Positions 43,419 to 53,260 of a stretch of 64,000 nucleotides of DNA are shown one piece after another. A program made the position numbers and the translations under genes. The notes beneath the pieces were generated by a model. That model saw nothing but the letters and a program-made list of their open reading frames with translations. It was not told where the DNA came from and did not search any database. The DNA is from Marvania coccoides. Its lineage: Eukaryota > Chlorophyta > Trebouxiophyceae > Chlorellales > Chlorellaceae. Positions within the stretch are counted from its first letter, which is position 1; each line of letters starts with the position of its first letter. The stretch lies in assembly GCA_963854735.1 (NCBI GenBank), contig OY978098.1, forward strand, positions 1 through 64,000, given 5' to 3'.

Positions 43419-44063
43419 ATGCCCCACAGGAACGTGTTTGTGTGCGCACAGTACCCGCGCCATCACTGCCGCGCCTGCTGCCCAGCTGACATCATGCTCT
43501 TCGGTGACAGCGTTCCCTCACAACAGCAGCAGCAGGCAACCGCAGAGACCACCCCTTCCCCTCCCGCCACCTCCCGCGTGGAATCCCCGCCACCACAGCA
43601 GCAGCAACCGCAGCAGCAGCAGCCTGACAACAATGACGCTGTCAACGATACCACCCCAAGTGGCCGCACCCTCTCTGCCCCCGTGTGCCCCCCCTCTGCC
43701 CCCTCAAAATCCACCAGCGTCACCTCCAGGGCCTCCAGGTCGTCGCACAACTCTGGCGCGGTGCGCAGCCTCACCCCAGTCTTCAACGGGTTTGCCGCCG
43801 CTGCTGCCAGGGCGAGCCAGCTGGGTGGGCACTACGCTGTGCTGCGCCCCCACGTCGCGTCCATCGCCAAGATGCAGCGGAAAATGTCGGGGTATGCGGA
43901 GGCGGCGACGCCGGGGGAGCAGCCAGACTCCACACGCAAACGTCGCCACCGCTCTCCTGGCGTGGCTGCTGCTGCTGCTGCGCCCTCGGTGCAGACGGTC
44001 TCCCGCGGCAGGGAGCCCAGGGTCACAACCTGGATTCGCAGCCCAGACGCCGCAAAGCAGTAG
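43419..44063 (+). CDS. Gln/Pro/Ser-rich protein of unknown function
   Basis: Open frame of 215 residues starting at MPHRNVFVCAQ; the frame extends upstream but without an ATG. It begins with a Cys/His-rich stretch (CAQYPRHHCRACCPADIMLF) that hints at metal binding. Poly-Gln segments, Ser/Pro-rich linkers and basic patches (RKRRHRSPG) follow. Between these is a short alanine-rich block (FNGFAAAAARASQLGG). Composition is GC-rich and codon-like relative to the flanks, so it is probably expressed, but no family is recognised. A nuclear localisation is suggested only by the basic patch. Confidence 0.5.
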   Translation: MPHRNVFVCAQYPRHHCRACCPADIMLFGDSVPSQQQQQATAETTPSPPATSRVESPPPQQQQPQQQQPDNNDAVNDTTPSGRTLSAPVCPPSAPSKSTSVTSRASRSSHNSGAVRSLTPVFNGFAAAAARASQLGGHYAVLRPHVASIAKMQRKMSGYAEAATPGEQPDSTRKRRHRSPGVAAAAAAPSVQTVSRGREPRVTTWIRSPDAAKQ

Positions 44064-44785
44064 GCAAACGCGGCATACGTGTAGCAATATTAATACTGCA
44101 GCAGGGTTCAGCATTTCTTCTTCTTTTCTTTCGGGAATCCATTTCTTTCCACTTCCTAATTTACTCACGTTTAAAGCTTATTCTTCACCGCTTTTTGATT
44201 GACGATTGTGTTTATTTTGTATTGACCAATTTGCGGCAGCATGGAACCACGCCATTTTACTGTTGCCTCTGCCAAAATAGCACTGCTGTGTTTGTATTGG
44301 CTTTGTGTCCTTGGGCCTGGACTGCATCGACGCCTCTGTCGATCTATTTCTAGGAGAGGCATTCTATAGTTAAATAACAGGCTGACTAAAAGTGCCGTTC
44401 GTTTTGACTTGTCCATACGCATGAATCTTAATCATACATAATACTCCTTTGAGAAATAAGACTGAGCTTAACTATCCTCGGTGCTTATTGGGCATATGAA
44501 TAATACTCCGCAGCTTTACACGCAACAACAGACAGGACTGGATATTGAAATGTTATGGTGGTTTTTGTGTTTGTTTTTAACCGAGACGCATTTCGCAGCA
44601 GGCAGACATCTCTACAGTCTTAATAATTAAAATATCTGGAAACGACCAAGGGGTTCTTTTCTCATCCATAATGTGTACTACAGGCGAACGTCTCCACGAG
44701 AAAATCAAAAAAGCAAAAGCAAGCAAATAGCAAGCACGGGTATGTCGATCAGTCATTAGAATTCTTCAGCACGCCTCATTTCCCA
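44064..44785. other. Convergent intergenic region, about 0.7 kb
   Basis: AT-rich sequence between the Gln-rich gene and the OSB gene. No coding or RNA feature is recognised. Confidence 0.45.
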
Positions 44786-45751
44786 TTAAAACGGCGGCAC
44801 TCCTCCGTTCATCTTGTCCAGCTTCTCCAGCTCCTGCTTCACCCACGCGGGCGTGGAGCGGCTTTCGATCCACAGCGCCGGCGCCTCCCTGCCGCCCTCC
44901 TTGCGCTTGAAGTCTGGCGAGTTTTCCTTGAGCTTGCGCTGCCTGTTGTCGTACCATCCAGAGGTGTCCTCGAAGAAATTCATCCAAAGCTCCTCGGTGG
45001 TGGCCACGGCACCGCCGCCAGCTGCAGCTGCGGGGGCCTGCGTGGCGGCTGCCGCTCCCTGGGCAGCAGAGGGGGCGCTGTTGGTGTTGCTACTGTAGGA
45101 AGAAGGAGCGGCAGGCTGCTGCGACTGCCAGGAAGAGCCACCACCAGACGGGGAGGGTGGTCTGTCTGAGCGCACCCTGTTGATGGTGTTGGCCACCAGC
45201 TTGAGCTTGGTGCGCTGCTGCCCCGTGACCGCGTCGTTCCAGGCGTCGACCTTCAGGTACCCCTCCACAGCAACGCGCTGCCCCTTGCTCAGCTCCACCG
45301 CCGCAGAGTCGGCCAGACCCCCCCAGGCCTCGACATCAAACCACTGGGTGGCAGCGTTCTTGCCGGGCGTGAAGGCCAGGCTCCAATTGGTCACCTTGTT
45401 GCCGCTCTCAAGGTACCGAATCTCGGGCTTCTGGCCCACGTTGCCGATCAGGGAGATCGAGTTGGCAACCTTGGGGGAGAAATCCACGTCGGCAATGGGC
45501 GGGGAGTCGGCGGCAGCCTCGTACTGCTGCTGCTGGTATGCGCTCGTGGCGGTGCAGCGGCGAAAATGCTGGGGGGCGAAGGCGGAGGAGGCGCGAGCGG
45601 CGCTGGGTGCGCCGAAAATAGAGTTCAAGGCATGCGGGTGGGTGGTATGTGAGGTGGGGGCCACGCCTGCGCTTGCGTTCGCTCCGATGCGAATGCTGGA
45701 AGCGCCGGACGACACCCTAGTTGCGAACCGCATGACCAGGCCGCGGATCAT
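44786..45751 (-). CDS. OSB: Organellar single-stranded DNA-binding protein, OSB type
   Basis: Single exon, 321 residues. The N-terminus (MIRGLVMRFATRVSSGASSI) looks like a mitochondrial or plastid presequence. An SSB-like OB fold follows (ANSISLIGNVGQKPEIRYL, WFDVEAWGGLADSAAVELSKG, RVAVEGYLKVDAWND). After a Ser/Ala/Gln-rich linker comes the plant-specific PDF motif: LWMNFFEDTSGWYDNR, then NSPDFKRKEGG, then LWIESRSTPAWVKQELEKL. OSB proteins bind single-stranded organelle DNA; in Arabidopsis, OSB1 limits mitochondrial recombination. The PDF motif is a plant-lineage marker and supports a green-lineage host. Confidence 0.92.
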   Translation of the reverse strand: MIRGLVMRFATRVSSGASSIRIGANASAGVAPTSHTTHPHALNSIFGAPSAARASSAFAPQHFRRCTATSAYQQQQYEAAADSPPIADVDFSPKVANSISLIGNVGQKPEIRYLESGNKVTNWSLAFTPGKNAATQWFDVEAWGGLADSAAVELSKGQRVAVEGYLKVDAWNDAVTGQQRTKLKLVANTINRVRSDRPPSPSGGGSSWQSQQPAAPSSYSSNTNSAPSAAQGAAAATQAPAAAAGGGAVATTEELWMNFFEDTSGWYDNRQRKLKENSPDFKRKEGGREAPALWIESRSTPAWVKQELEKLDKMNGGVPPF

Positions 45752-46182
45752 TCGGCGATTTATGAGGTTTATTTTTTATTTTGACGCCCTGTTGCTGGGC
45801 TTCGCCAAAAAAAAATGCGAGTGCGCCAAAAAAATCTCGAAAATTTTGCGCCAAGACGACTCTGTGACCAAGCGAGCTGCAGCAGACTCATTCGCTATCA
45901 AGACGACATCTAGACGGCATAGAGAAGGTGACAGCTGCGTGTTTCCTCGATCTCGAGTTGGAGAGAGGCAATTTTCATGCTTCCTTCCAGTCCACCGCCC
46001 GCCGCACTTAATTTGTTTCCACACAGCTTCAAGTTGTTTTGAAACCCAACACCTAATACGCAGTTAACAATTTCCATGCCTGTTGAAATAAAGTGGTGGG
46101 CAATATCTGACTTCCTGTAATCCAGATTAATTTATTCGTTTACTACGCAGTCTCATTGAAACTACTCGAAACCCCACCTCAC
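45752..46182. other. Intergenic region downstream of the receptor kinase
   Basis: 431 bp between the OSB start and the kinase stop, both on the minus strand. A run of open plus-strand codons here is a fortuitous extension of OSB antisense. No feature is recognised. Confidence 0.4.
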
Positions 46183-49100
46183 TCAGGTCATCCTGCGCAG
46201 CTCGGCCGCAATCTCTCCAAAGCTGGGCCGATCCTGCGGGTCCTGGGCCCAGCACCGGCGCATCAGCGCAATGTAAGCCTCCAAAGATGCCATCGGCATT
46301 TCAGGGCCGAAGCCAGGGAGCTCAGGAAGGGGAGGCAGCTGCAGGCGCTCGCCTCCCACTACCTTCACAGGGATTGTAAATGGGTTAACGTCCTCCCACG
46401 GCAGCCTCCATGTGAGCAGCTCCCACATACAAACGCCAAACGAGAAGACGTCGGATTCTGCGATGGCTCTGTCTCCTTTGATCACTTCAGGCGCTATCCA
46501 ACGCGGGTTTGAGGCACCACCGACAGTTGCGATGGAATTACGGGTCGCCTCGCTTGCAATCTTGCTTAGCCCCATGTCCGCTGAAGAAAAAAGAAAAAAA
46601 TTGCGGTGACTGGGTTAGAAAACCCCCACAACAAATAGCAATAAAGTTTCTTCTACTCACCAACTTTGATCGCCCACGACGGGTCAACCAGTAGGTTGGG
46701 CGTCTTTAAGTCGCGGTGGATGATCTGAGGCTGGCGTGTGTGAAGATGGAGCATGCCGGAGGCAGCGTCGGCTGCCATCAAGAGACGGCGCTGCCAAGTC
46801 AGCTCAGAAGCGGCCTGGGCGTCCTCCCTTCCCTTTTTCAGAACGTCAAACAAAGATCCCTTTGAGCAATATTCGATTGCAATTGCTGGCGGATCCTGCA
46901 AAGAATCATGTGTTCATTCTTGAGAAATGCATATTACGAAGAAAATGCTGCATTCTAAAAATTCAACCTTACCATGCAAAATCCGACGAGCAGAGCCACA
47001 TTGGGGTGTCTCAGGCTGGCCATCACGCTGACTTCAGCAACCAAATCATCTCGGGAGGCCATGGCCACGCTCTGAGCACTGTTGAGAGCCCCTGTGGCAG
47101 ATGCCTCGTTCAAAGCCCTGGCATCAACCAGAAGCTTCAGCGCCACCGGCGTGTGGTGCACTTCCCCTAAAAACACCTTGCCGAAAGACCCCAGCCCCAG
47201 AGGCTTCAGCACGCGAACGGTGTCGGATCCAGAAGCCCAGGTGAACTCCAGTGATTTGATGTGGTCAGGCACTTGCTTATCTTCAGCGCTGACTGTTCTG
47301 CGCAGGGAAAGCGCGGGCGGGCGGCTGGAAATCCACTCCAGCACAGGATCGGTTGAGTGGCGCATGGTGGACAACGATGAAAGCAGCATGGAACCCTCTG
47401 GGAGGGTGGGGGGGAGGGCACGCAGTCCAGGATCTCCAGAGGGACCAGAGCCCTTTGAAATTGCCGCTGACTCGTTAGGAAAAGCTGTCGGGACCACCAT
47501 TACGCGAGATTCAGCTATCTCGAGATCCGCTGGTGGCTCTTGCAGGCTTGCATCGCCATTTCTGCGGTGCTTCTTCTTCCGCTGCCACACTATGGCGCCC
47601 ACAACGGCACCAGCAACGACCACTCCAGCCACAACCCCGCCGACAATTGCCCCAATGGGGGCAGAAGATGACGATGTCGTTTCCAGCGGAGGCGGGGGGG
47701 CAACCGAATCGGCAATGACAGCAGGCGATGCAGGGGGTGACGGAGACTTTGGCGCTGGACTTGGGGTTGCATTAGGGCCATTGATGGGAGTGGGAGAGGG
47801 GGCAATGGCATTCTGGTAGACCTTGGGCACGAGGACGGTGTCCACCGCGAAGGCGTACTGGCGCACGTCAGCGCAGGCCACAGCGGCGGCCACAACGGCG
47901 GTCTCGGTGGCGTCAGCGTCCTGTATGGCACCGGTGCCCTCAGCGGCGGCGGCCAGGCCCGCGAGGGTGGCGGGATTGGCACCAACCCAGAACTTGAGCA
48001 TGCCGCCGGGGTAGAGGGTCATGGCGTCCTCGGAGGTGGTGGAGTCGGCCAGGCCGATGTGGTTGGCTAGCAGCTCAAAGATGATGGTGGTGTTGGCAGC
48101 GGTGGCGGGGTCGACCTTGGCGAGCAGGGCTTCGAAAGCAGCGTTGGTGGGCGCGGCGATGACCAGCTCCTTGTCGGTGGGCAGGATGATCTCGACCTTG
48201 AGGGTGGGAGGGTTGGTGAGGAGGCCGAGCAGGATGGAGAAGTCACTGGTCTTCAGGACATCGGTGATGGCAGGGCACAGGCTCGCGACAACGTCACCGA
48301 CAGTCAGGGTCTGGGTCTGGGTGGCGGGGCCAGGGACAGGGGTAGGAGCAGGGGTGGGAGCAGGGGTGGGTCCTGCAGCCTCGGGGGTAGGCAGCAGCAC
48401 GGCATCAGCAAAGATGGCGGTCTGGCCGGGGCAGGAGACGATGACCTCTTCAACGCCCACGGTGGAACCACCTACCGTCACCTCGGTGGCTTCGGCAGCA
48501 TCGGCCAGGGCAATGGTCTTGCCGTCAGCAGTCAGGGTCATGGCGGGGCCGGCAATGGTGCCCAGCTCGGTCGCATCAGTGGCGGCAGCGCCACCCAGAT
48601 GCAGAGTCAGGACGGCAGCCAGGAGCTCGGGGTCGGACAGGAAAGCCTCGGCGGTGGTGCCCAGGGCCTCGATGGTGGCAACAAAAGCGGCGTCAGAGGG
48701 GGCGACAACCACGACGTTGGCGGGCAGGTCGCCTGCAACGGGATGGAGACAGTGGCATAGTTCGCGTTAGGTAATGAAATGATTGAGTTTGTATTGATTA
48801 ATGAATGAATTGATATTGGATTTTTTGTGTGCAGCTCTGACAACCACCCACCAATATCAGCATCCTTGAGGACGTTCACGACGGCGCCAAGCACGGTGTT
48901 CTGGGCGAGGCGGGCCTGGATATCAGGGCACAGGGACGCCACAGCGTTGCCGACGGTCACAGCAAAAGCATGGCGGGCTGTAATCGCTGCATGCGCACAC
49001 AAAGGAACAATTCGTGATCGTGGATGTATTTGGAAATACGTGTGCCAGGGGGTAGAGCATATTGTGTTTATGAGTTGAAGGATCGCATTGTACACGTGTG

Positions 49101-49245
49101 GCAATTGAAGTGAGCCTCGCCGCACATACACGTATCAACATTTCAACCATGCCCAATGGCGATCCCATGCCCCATCCTGCAGCGAACGAAAAATAGCTAG
49201 CTTACCTATGAAAAGGAGAAAAACACGAGCGCTGGACGTCATCAT
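46183..49245 (-). CDS. Receptor-like protein kinase with two extracellular FAS1 domains
   Basis: The start at 49245 gives a signal peptide (MMTSSARVFLLFIA) split by an intron as in the FAS1 gene at 32562. Two FAS1 domains follow (about residues 20-350; PSDAAFVATIEAL and PTNAAFEALLAKV), with a TPAP linker. A Pro/Ser-rich stalk comes next, then one membrane helix (IGAIVGGVVAGVVVAGAVVG) with a stop-transfer KKKHRR. The cytoplasmic part has a ~130-residue linker and a complete protein kinase: GLGSFGKVFLG, VALKLL, VAEVSVMASLRHPN, IIHRDLKTPNLLV, ADMGLSKI (DMG instead of DFG), WIAPEVI, SDVFSFGVCMWELLTWRLPW and CWAQDPQDRPSF. The fold is TKL-like. Later exons start at about 46898 and 46577. Total length is about 860 residues. 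All frames connect in phase. Confidence 0.88.
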
Positions 49246-49529
49246 GTTATCATCCACCGCAGAAGCGTTATCCTCGGCTTAATAATAATTCCGTGAAGAA
49301 TTTAAGAATGGAATGTATCGATTTATAGCATTAGCTGGGCATTAGCATGTCCTTGTCTTTCTGCGAAAATGTTACGACTTTTATTTTTGACCATATTTTT
49401 GGTCTTAACTACAATTGCTAAATTCCAGAGCCCGATAGAGTCTTCTAAAAGGTGGCGCTGGAGCCCGAGAAGCTTCCTTCCAGAGATACATCTTTTTTCA
49501 AATCAAACAATTTAGCTTGCACTCGGTCG
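49246..49529. promoter_or_regulatory. Divergent promoter region, FAS1 kinase/SLC10-like transporter
   Basis: 284 AT-rich bp between divergent start codons. No specific element is recognised. Confidence 0.4.
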
Positions 49530-51115
49530 ATGACTGCGGATTCCACCTCAGCGCCACCGGGAAACGTGCAAAATGATTCGGCAACACCGTTGAGTAGCTC
49601 CGCCGTGCCCACGCCTAGGGAAGATGCGCTGCAGAGGGAGCCAACCACCGACATTACCGCCGCCGCTGCTGAAGCAAACACAACGCAAAAATGCAGCCGC
49701 CTCCGCGCCCGGCTGCCTTCCTGGAAGACCACCAAGGCATTTTTGCTAAAGCACTTTTTGGTCATCGGCCTGGTCACCGCCGTGGTGTTCTCTCTGGCGT
49801 GCCCGTGGCCTGGAGCTGCCGTTGACTCTGTTGAAGTGGGATCATACAGCGTGTTCGCCACCATCAACATCATCACCATCTTCATCATCTCCGGCCTCAC
49901 TCTGCGCACCCAAGAGATCAAGGATGCAGCTCGACAGTGGTACGCTGGTCTGGTGGGCGTCGTGTCCATCATGCTGCTCACACCCAGCGTGGGATTCGCG
50001 CTGGTGGAGCTGCCCTTCACCCCTCCCGCCTACAGCTACGGCCTGACAATCTTCGCGCTGTGCCCCACCACCATCGCCTCTGGCATCACGCTTGTGAGGG
50101 CGGCAAGGGGCAACGACGCCCTGGCGCTGATGCTCACGGTGGTCACAAACGTGCTGTCGGTGTTTGTGCTGCCGTTCACGGTGCCTCTGGTCATCTCGCA
50201 GGCGGGGGACGTGAGCCTGGACCCCGTGAGTCTGTTGGTGAAGCTGGTGATCACAATTTTGGTGCCGCTGGCAGTGGGCAAGCTGTTGCAAGAGCTAATC
50301 CCGTGGGTGCGCAAACAGGTGGCCGCCCACAAGACCGCACTGTCTCTCATGTGAGCTGCCACTATTTGGCTGGTTCTCACACTAGTTTTTCTTTTCCCCC
50401 ATTAATAGTATTTACTTTACTATTGTATTTGTCATGCAGAAACAATGGGTCCCTCATTTGCATTGTGTGGCAGACGCTGAGCGCGGCGCAGGGAGAAGTG
50501 GTGAACACCGCCTTTGGCACGCTGTGCCTCATTGCGGTCGCGGCAGTCCTGCTGCACGTCCTCTTCTTGGTGGTGAACTTTGCCATCGTCAAGTGAGAAT
50601 GGAGTATATTATTATAAGAGTACTCCCTCTAATCAGTTCTTCTGCCAACTATTCCGACATTATTTCCCCCCCTTCCCAGGCTCCTGCGGCTCCCCCATCG
50701 CGAAAGCGCGGCAGTGCTGATCATGGGGGCAGAGAAAACTCTGCCCATGGCCGTCAGCGTAATTGCAGCGCTGCCTTCAGGTTTGGGCACTGCGGGGCAG
50801 CTGACCGTGCCCTGCGTGCTTGCGCACATTAGCCAAGTGTTGATAGACGCGTTTATGGCTGAGCGCATCGGCAAAAGGAGCAAAGCCAGAGAGGCGGCTG
50901 CAGCAGCAAAGGAGGCGCTGCCAGTGACAAATGGCGATGTTGCTGCAGCTGAAGAATCAACAAATGGAGGCTTAAGGCAGTGTGGCTTCCAAAAGAAGGC
51001 TTCTTCTGCCAAGCTTGACTCTGATTCATCCATTTCAGTGCCGCCAAATGAGGAGGAGGGCACCACGGAAGGACATCCACAACCAATCACGGCATTGCCC
51101 AAGATTTATTATTAA
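49530..51115 (+). CDS. SLC10A7-like (bile acid:sodium symporter superfamily) membrane protein
   Basis: Three exons starting at 49530 (MTADSTSAPPGN). Junctions are at ~50351 (CTCAT|GTGAGC) and ~50594, both in phase. A ~70-residue polar leader precedes ten predicted membrane segments: FLVIGLVTAVVFSLACPWPG, FATINIITIFIISGLTLR, LVGVVSIMLLTPSVGFALVE, LTIFALCPTTIASGITLVRA, LALMLTVVTNVLSVFVLPF, LVKLVITILVPLAVGK, IVWQTLSAAQ, LIAVAAVLLHVLFLVV and TLPMAVSVIAALPSG. The order and the CPTT-SG core match SLC10A7 and plant relatives (BASS-like). The animal protein affects Golgi calcium and glycosylation; the substrate here is unknown. The polar C-terminal tail is Ala/Glu-rich. Confidence 0.85.
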
Positions 51116-51335
51116 TTGAAAACCAGCTTTTATTTTTTATACAATTGCTCCTAAATTGCCTTTTCAGCAGGTTATCCATTTGCTGCATGATTTTTTTCCT
51201 TTTATGCATGGATGGATTTTTTTCTTCTCCCATTTTTTTTCTTTACCTTCATTCATCGATTAAAAAGCATAAATAATTAAATAACCATTTCCAATTAGTA
51301 TGTTTGACTTGTCTAAAAGTACATTTTGCTTTTAA
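51116..51335. other. Convergent 3' region
   Basis: 220 T-rich bp between the transporter and the amine oxidase 3' ends. No feature is recognised. Confidence 0.45.
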
Positions 51336-53106
51336 TTATCTTGTTACGTCTTCAGGCTCGAGCAGCGGCGCCTCTTCGTCTATTGGCACGTCGACATCTC
51401 CGCTGCTGTAGCACTCTGCCGTGCACTCGCCTTCTGGTTCATCAACGGGAAACAGTGTGGCCCCCGCTATCCGCGCCGCCTGCGCCACCCCAGTTTGAAA
51501 CGCCCCTTGCAGCGACGATGGATGTTCAGTGCTGGTGGCCTCGCCCGCAAACAGCAGCGTGCTGCCCACTGGCTCAGCCAACGTGGCGCGGTGTGCAGGC
51601 GTGCCTCCCGCTGCGTGGTAGCTGTGGGTGCCTCGTGAGTAGGGGTTGAGCCCCCACCGCGTGACCAAATAATCCACTGGCTCCGGAACGCTGGTGTACT
51701 TCAGTCGCAGCGCGCTCACAGCTGCAGCCACCACCTCCGCGTCCGTCTGATTCTCCATTACTGATGACGCGCTGATGCCAGGCAGCGCCACCAGCAGCGC
51801 GTCGCCAGTGAAAGTGTACATGGACACGAAATCAACCCAGCCGCCGACCGGAGACTTTGCCACCCGGATGACCTCGTCCCGCTCGCTCCAAAAGGGGGCG
51901 CTAAACAAGAGGTGCACTGGGTTGAGGGTGCCCACGCCCAGCCTGCTCATGGCTTCCAGAGTGACGTCAGGCAGCGGTGGGTCAAACGCCACCGCCCCCT
52001 CGTGGAGCACCCCCAGAGGCAGGGTGCAGATCACAAACTGGGAGCGGTAGGCCTCCCCAGTTTCCAGCTCCACCGTGGCGTTGAATTCTGAGATGGCGAT
52101 GGCGGACACGCGGGAGTCCACCTGGACGCGGGCGCTGTTGGCCGTGGAGTTGACCAACCCAAACAGCCCAGCGGTGACACGCGACAGGTTCCCCAGGGAA
52201 ATGGCGGGCAGCCCAGTGTAGTTAAAGGGCTCCTCGGTGAAGGCATCCGAAATGAAGGAGGCAGGGGCGGCGCTCGCTACGGCGGTTTGAAACACCAGAG
52301 GGGAAGACAGCGTGCGCGCTTGCGCTGCGGCTCCGCCGTCGCTGCCGCTGCCCAAGTAAATTTCTTCAACTCCATTGGTGCCTCCTTCTTGAGGATCTGC
52401 ATCACCCGCCTCTTCTCGCCATTCTGCTGTTTCTGCTTCAGCGTCCAGAGAGCGGTCGAAAGCCGATCCAAACGTCGCGCGCGGAGAATAAAACTGGTCT
52501 GCCAGCGCCGAAATGGGGTTACTGTCTGCACCCGTCCACCATTGCGCCCCCACCTCCACGCTGCCGTAACCAAACGGCACGCTCAAAATACGGCCGCCAG
52601 CCTCAGCCTACACAAATTGGAAATTCTTTTAGCAATTATTGCAACATAGATTGCGCATACAAATAGTGCACACGAACCCGTGCTTCCAGCACCAGGATGC
52701 TGAGCGTGGTGTTTTGCAGCAGGGCCACCGCTGCCGCCAGCCCCGATAGCCCAGCACCCACAATGATAACGTCGAAGTCGGTCTCAATCCCAAGCTCTTC
52801 CAACTCGCTAGGATACAGGTAGGGGTGCAAATTGCCGTAGTAAATGGGGTCGTAGGTGCTGCGCGTGACTGTTTTTGTGTTGGATTTCTTCCATGAAATC
52901 ACACCGGTGGCAAGAAGAGCAATCACAGTGGCCAGACCAGCCACGATCAGGCCGAGTATTATATAAATTACCAGCCGCGTGGTACAAACTCGTCGTCGTT
53001 GCGGATAATTCTTCCCGGAGGGGGGCTCTTCATAGACATAGGCTGGGTTGACTGTGGAGTGGCTCGGGCCGGCACGGTGTTGGTCAAAGCCATCGTAGGA
53101 CGACAT
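51336..53106 (-). CDS. Membrane-anchored flavin amine oxidase (polyamine oxidase-like)
   Basis: Two exons, starting at 53106 (MSSYDGFDQHRAG). A ~45-residue cytoplasmic leader is followed by one membrane helix (LVIYIILGLIVAGLATVIAL), which predicts a type II orientation. The FAD-binding Rossmann motif is DVIIVGAGLSGLAAAVAL, with VLEAR|AEAGGRI across the intron. The amine oxidase fold continues with VEVGAQWW, VICTLPLGVLHEGAV, LGVGTLNPVHLLFSAPFW and the C-terminal FAD motif LLFAGEATSTEHPSSLQGAF. About 560 residues. Polyamine oxidases and LSD1-type demethylases share this fold; without SWIRM or tower domains this is most like a polyamine oxidase. Several NxS/T sites suit a lumenal or extracellular catalytic domain. 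Confidence 0.87.
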
Positions 53107-53260
53107 GATGTCGAATGTTGAAAGCGAACGAGTGTTTAAAGTATTGCACTGCAATCCTCAATCAGAACTTTTGATTGTGGAAGAGGCCGCCATCTCGAAC
53201 AGTCAACTGACAGCTTTGACTTCCCTGGCGCTGGATTTGAAATCTCTCTCTCTTACATTT
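53107..53260. other. Short same-strand spacer
   Basis: 154 bp between the poly(A) polymerase stop and the amine oxidase start, containing the 3' end of one transcript and the promoter of the next. No element is recognised. Confidence 0.4.
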
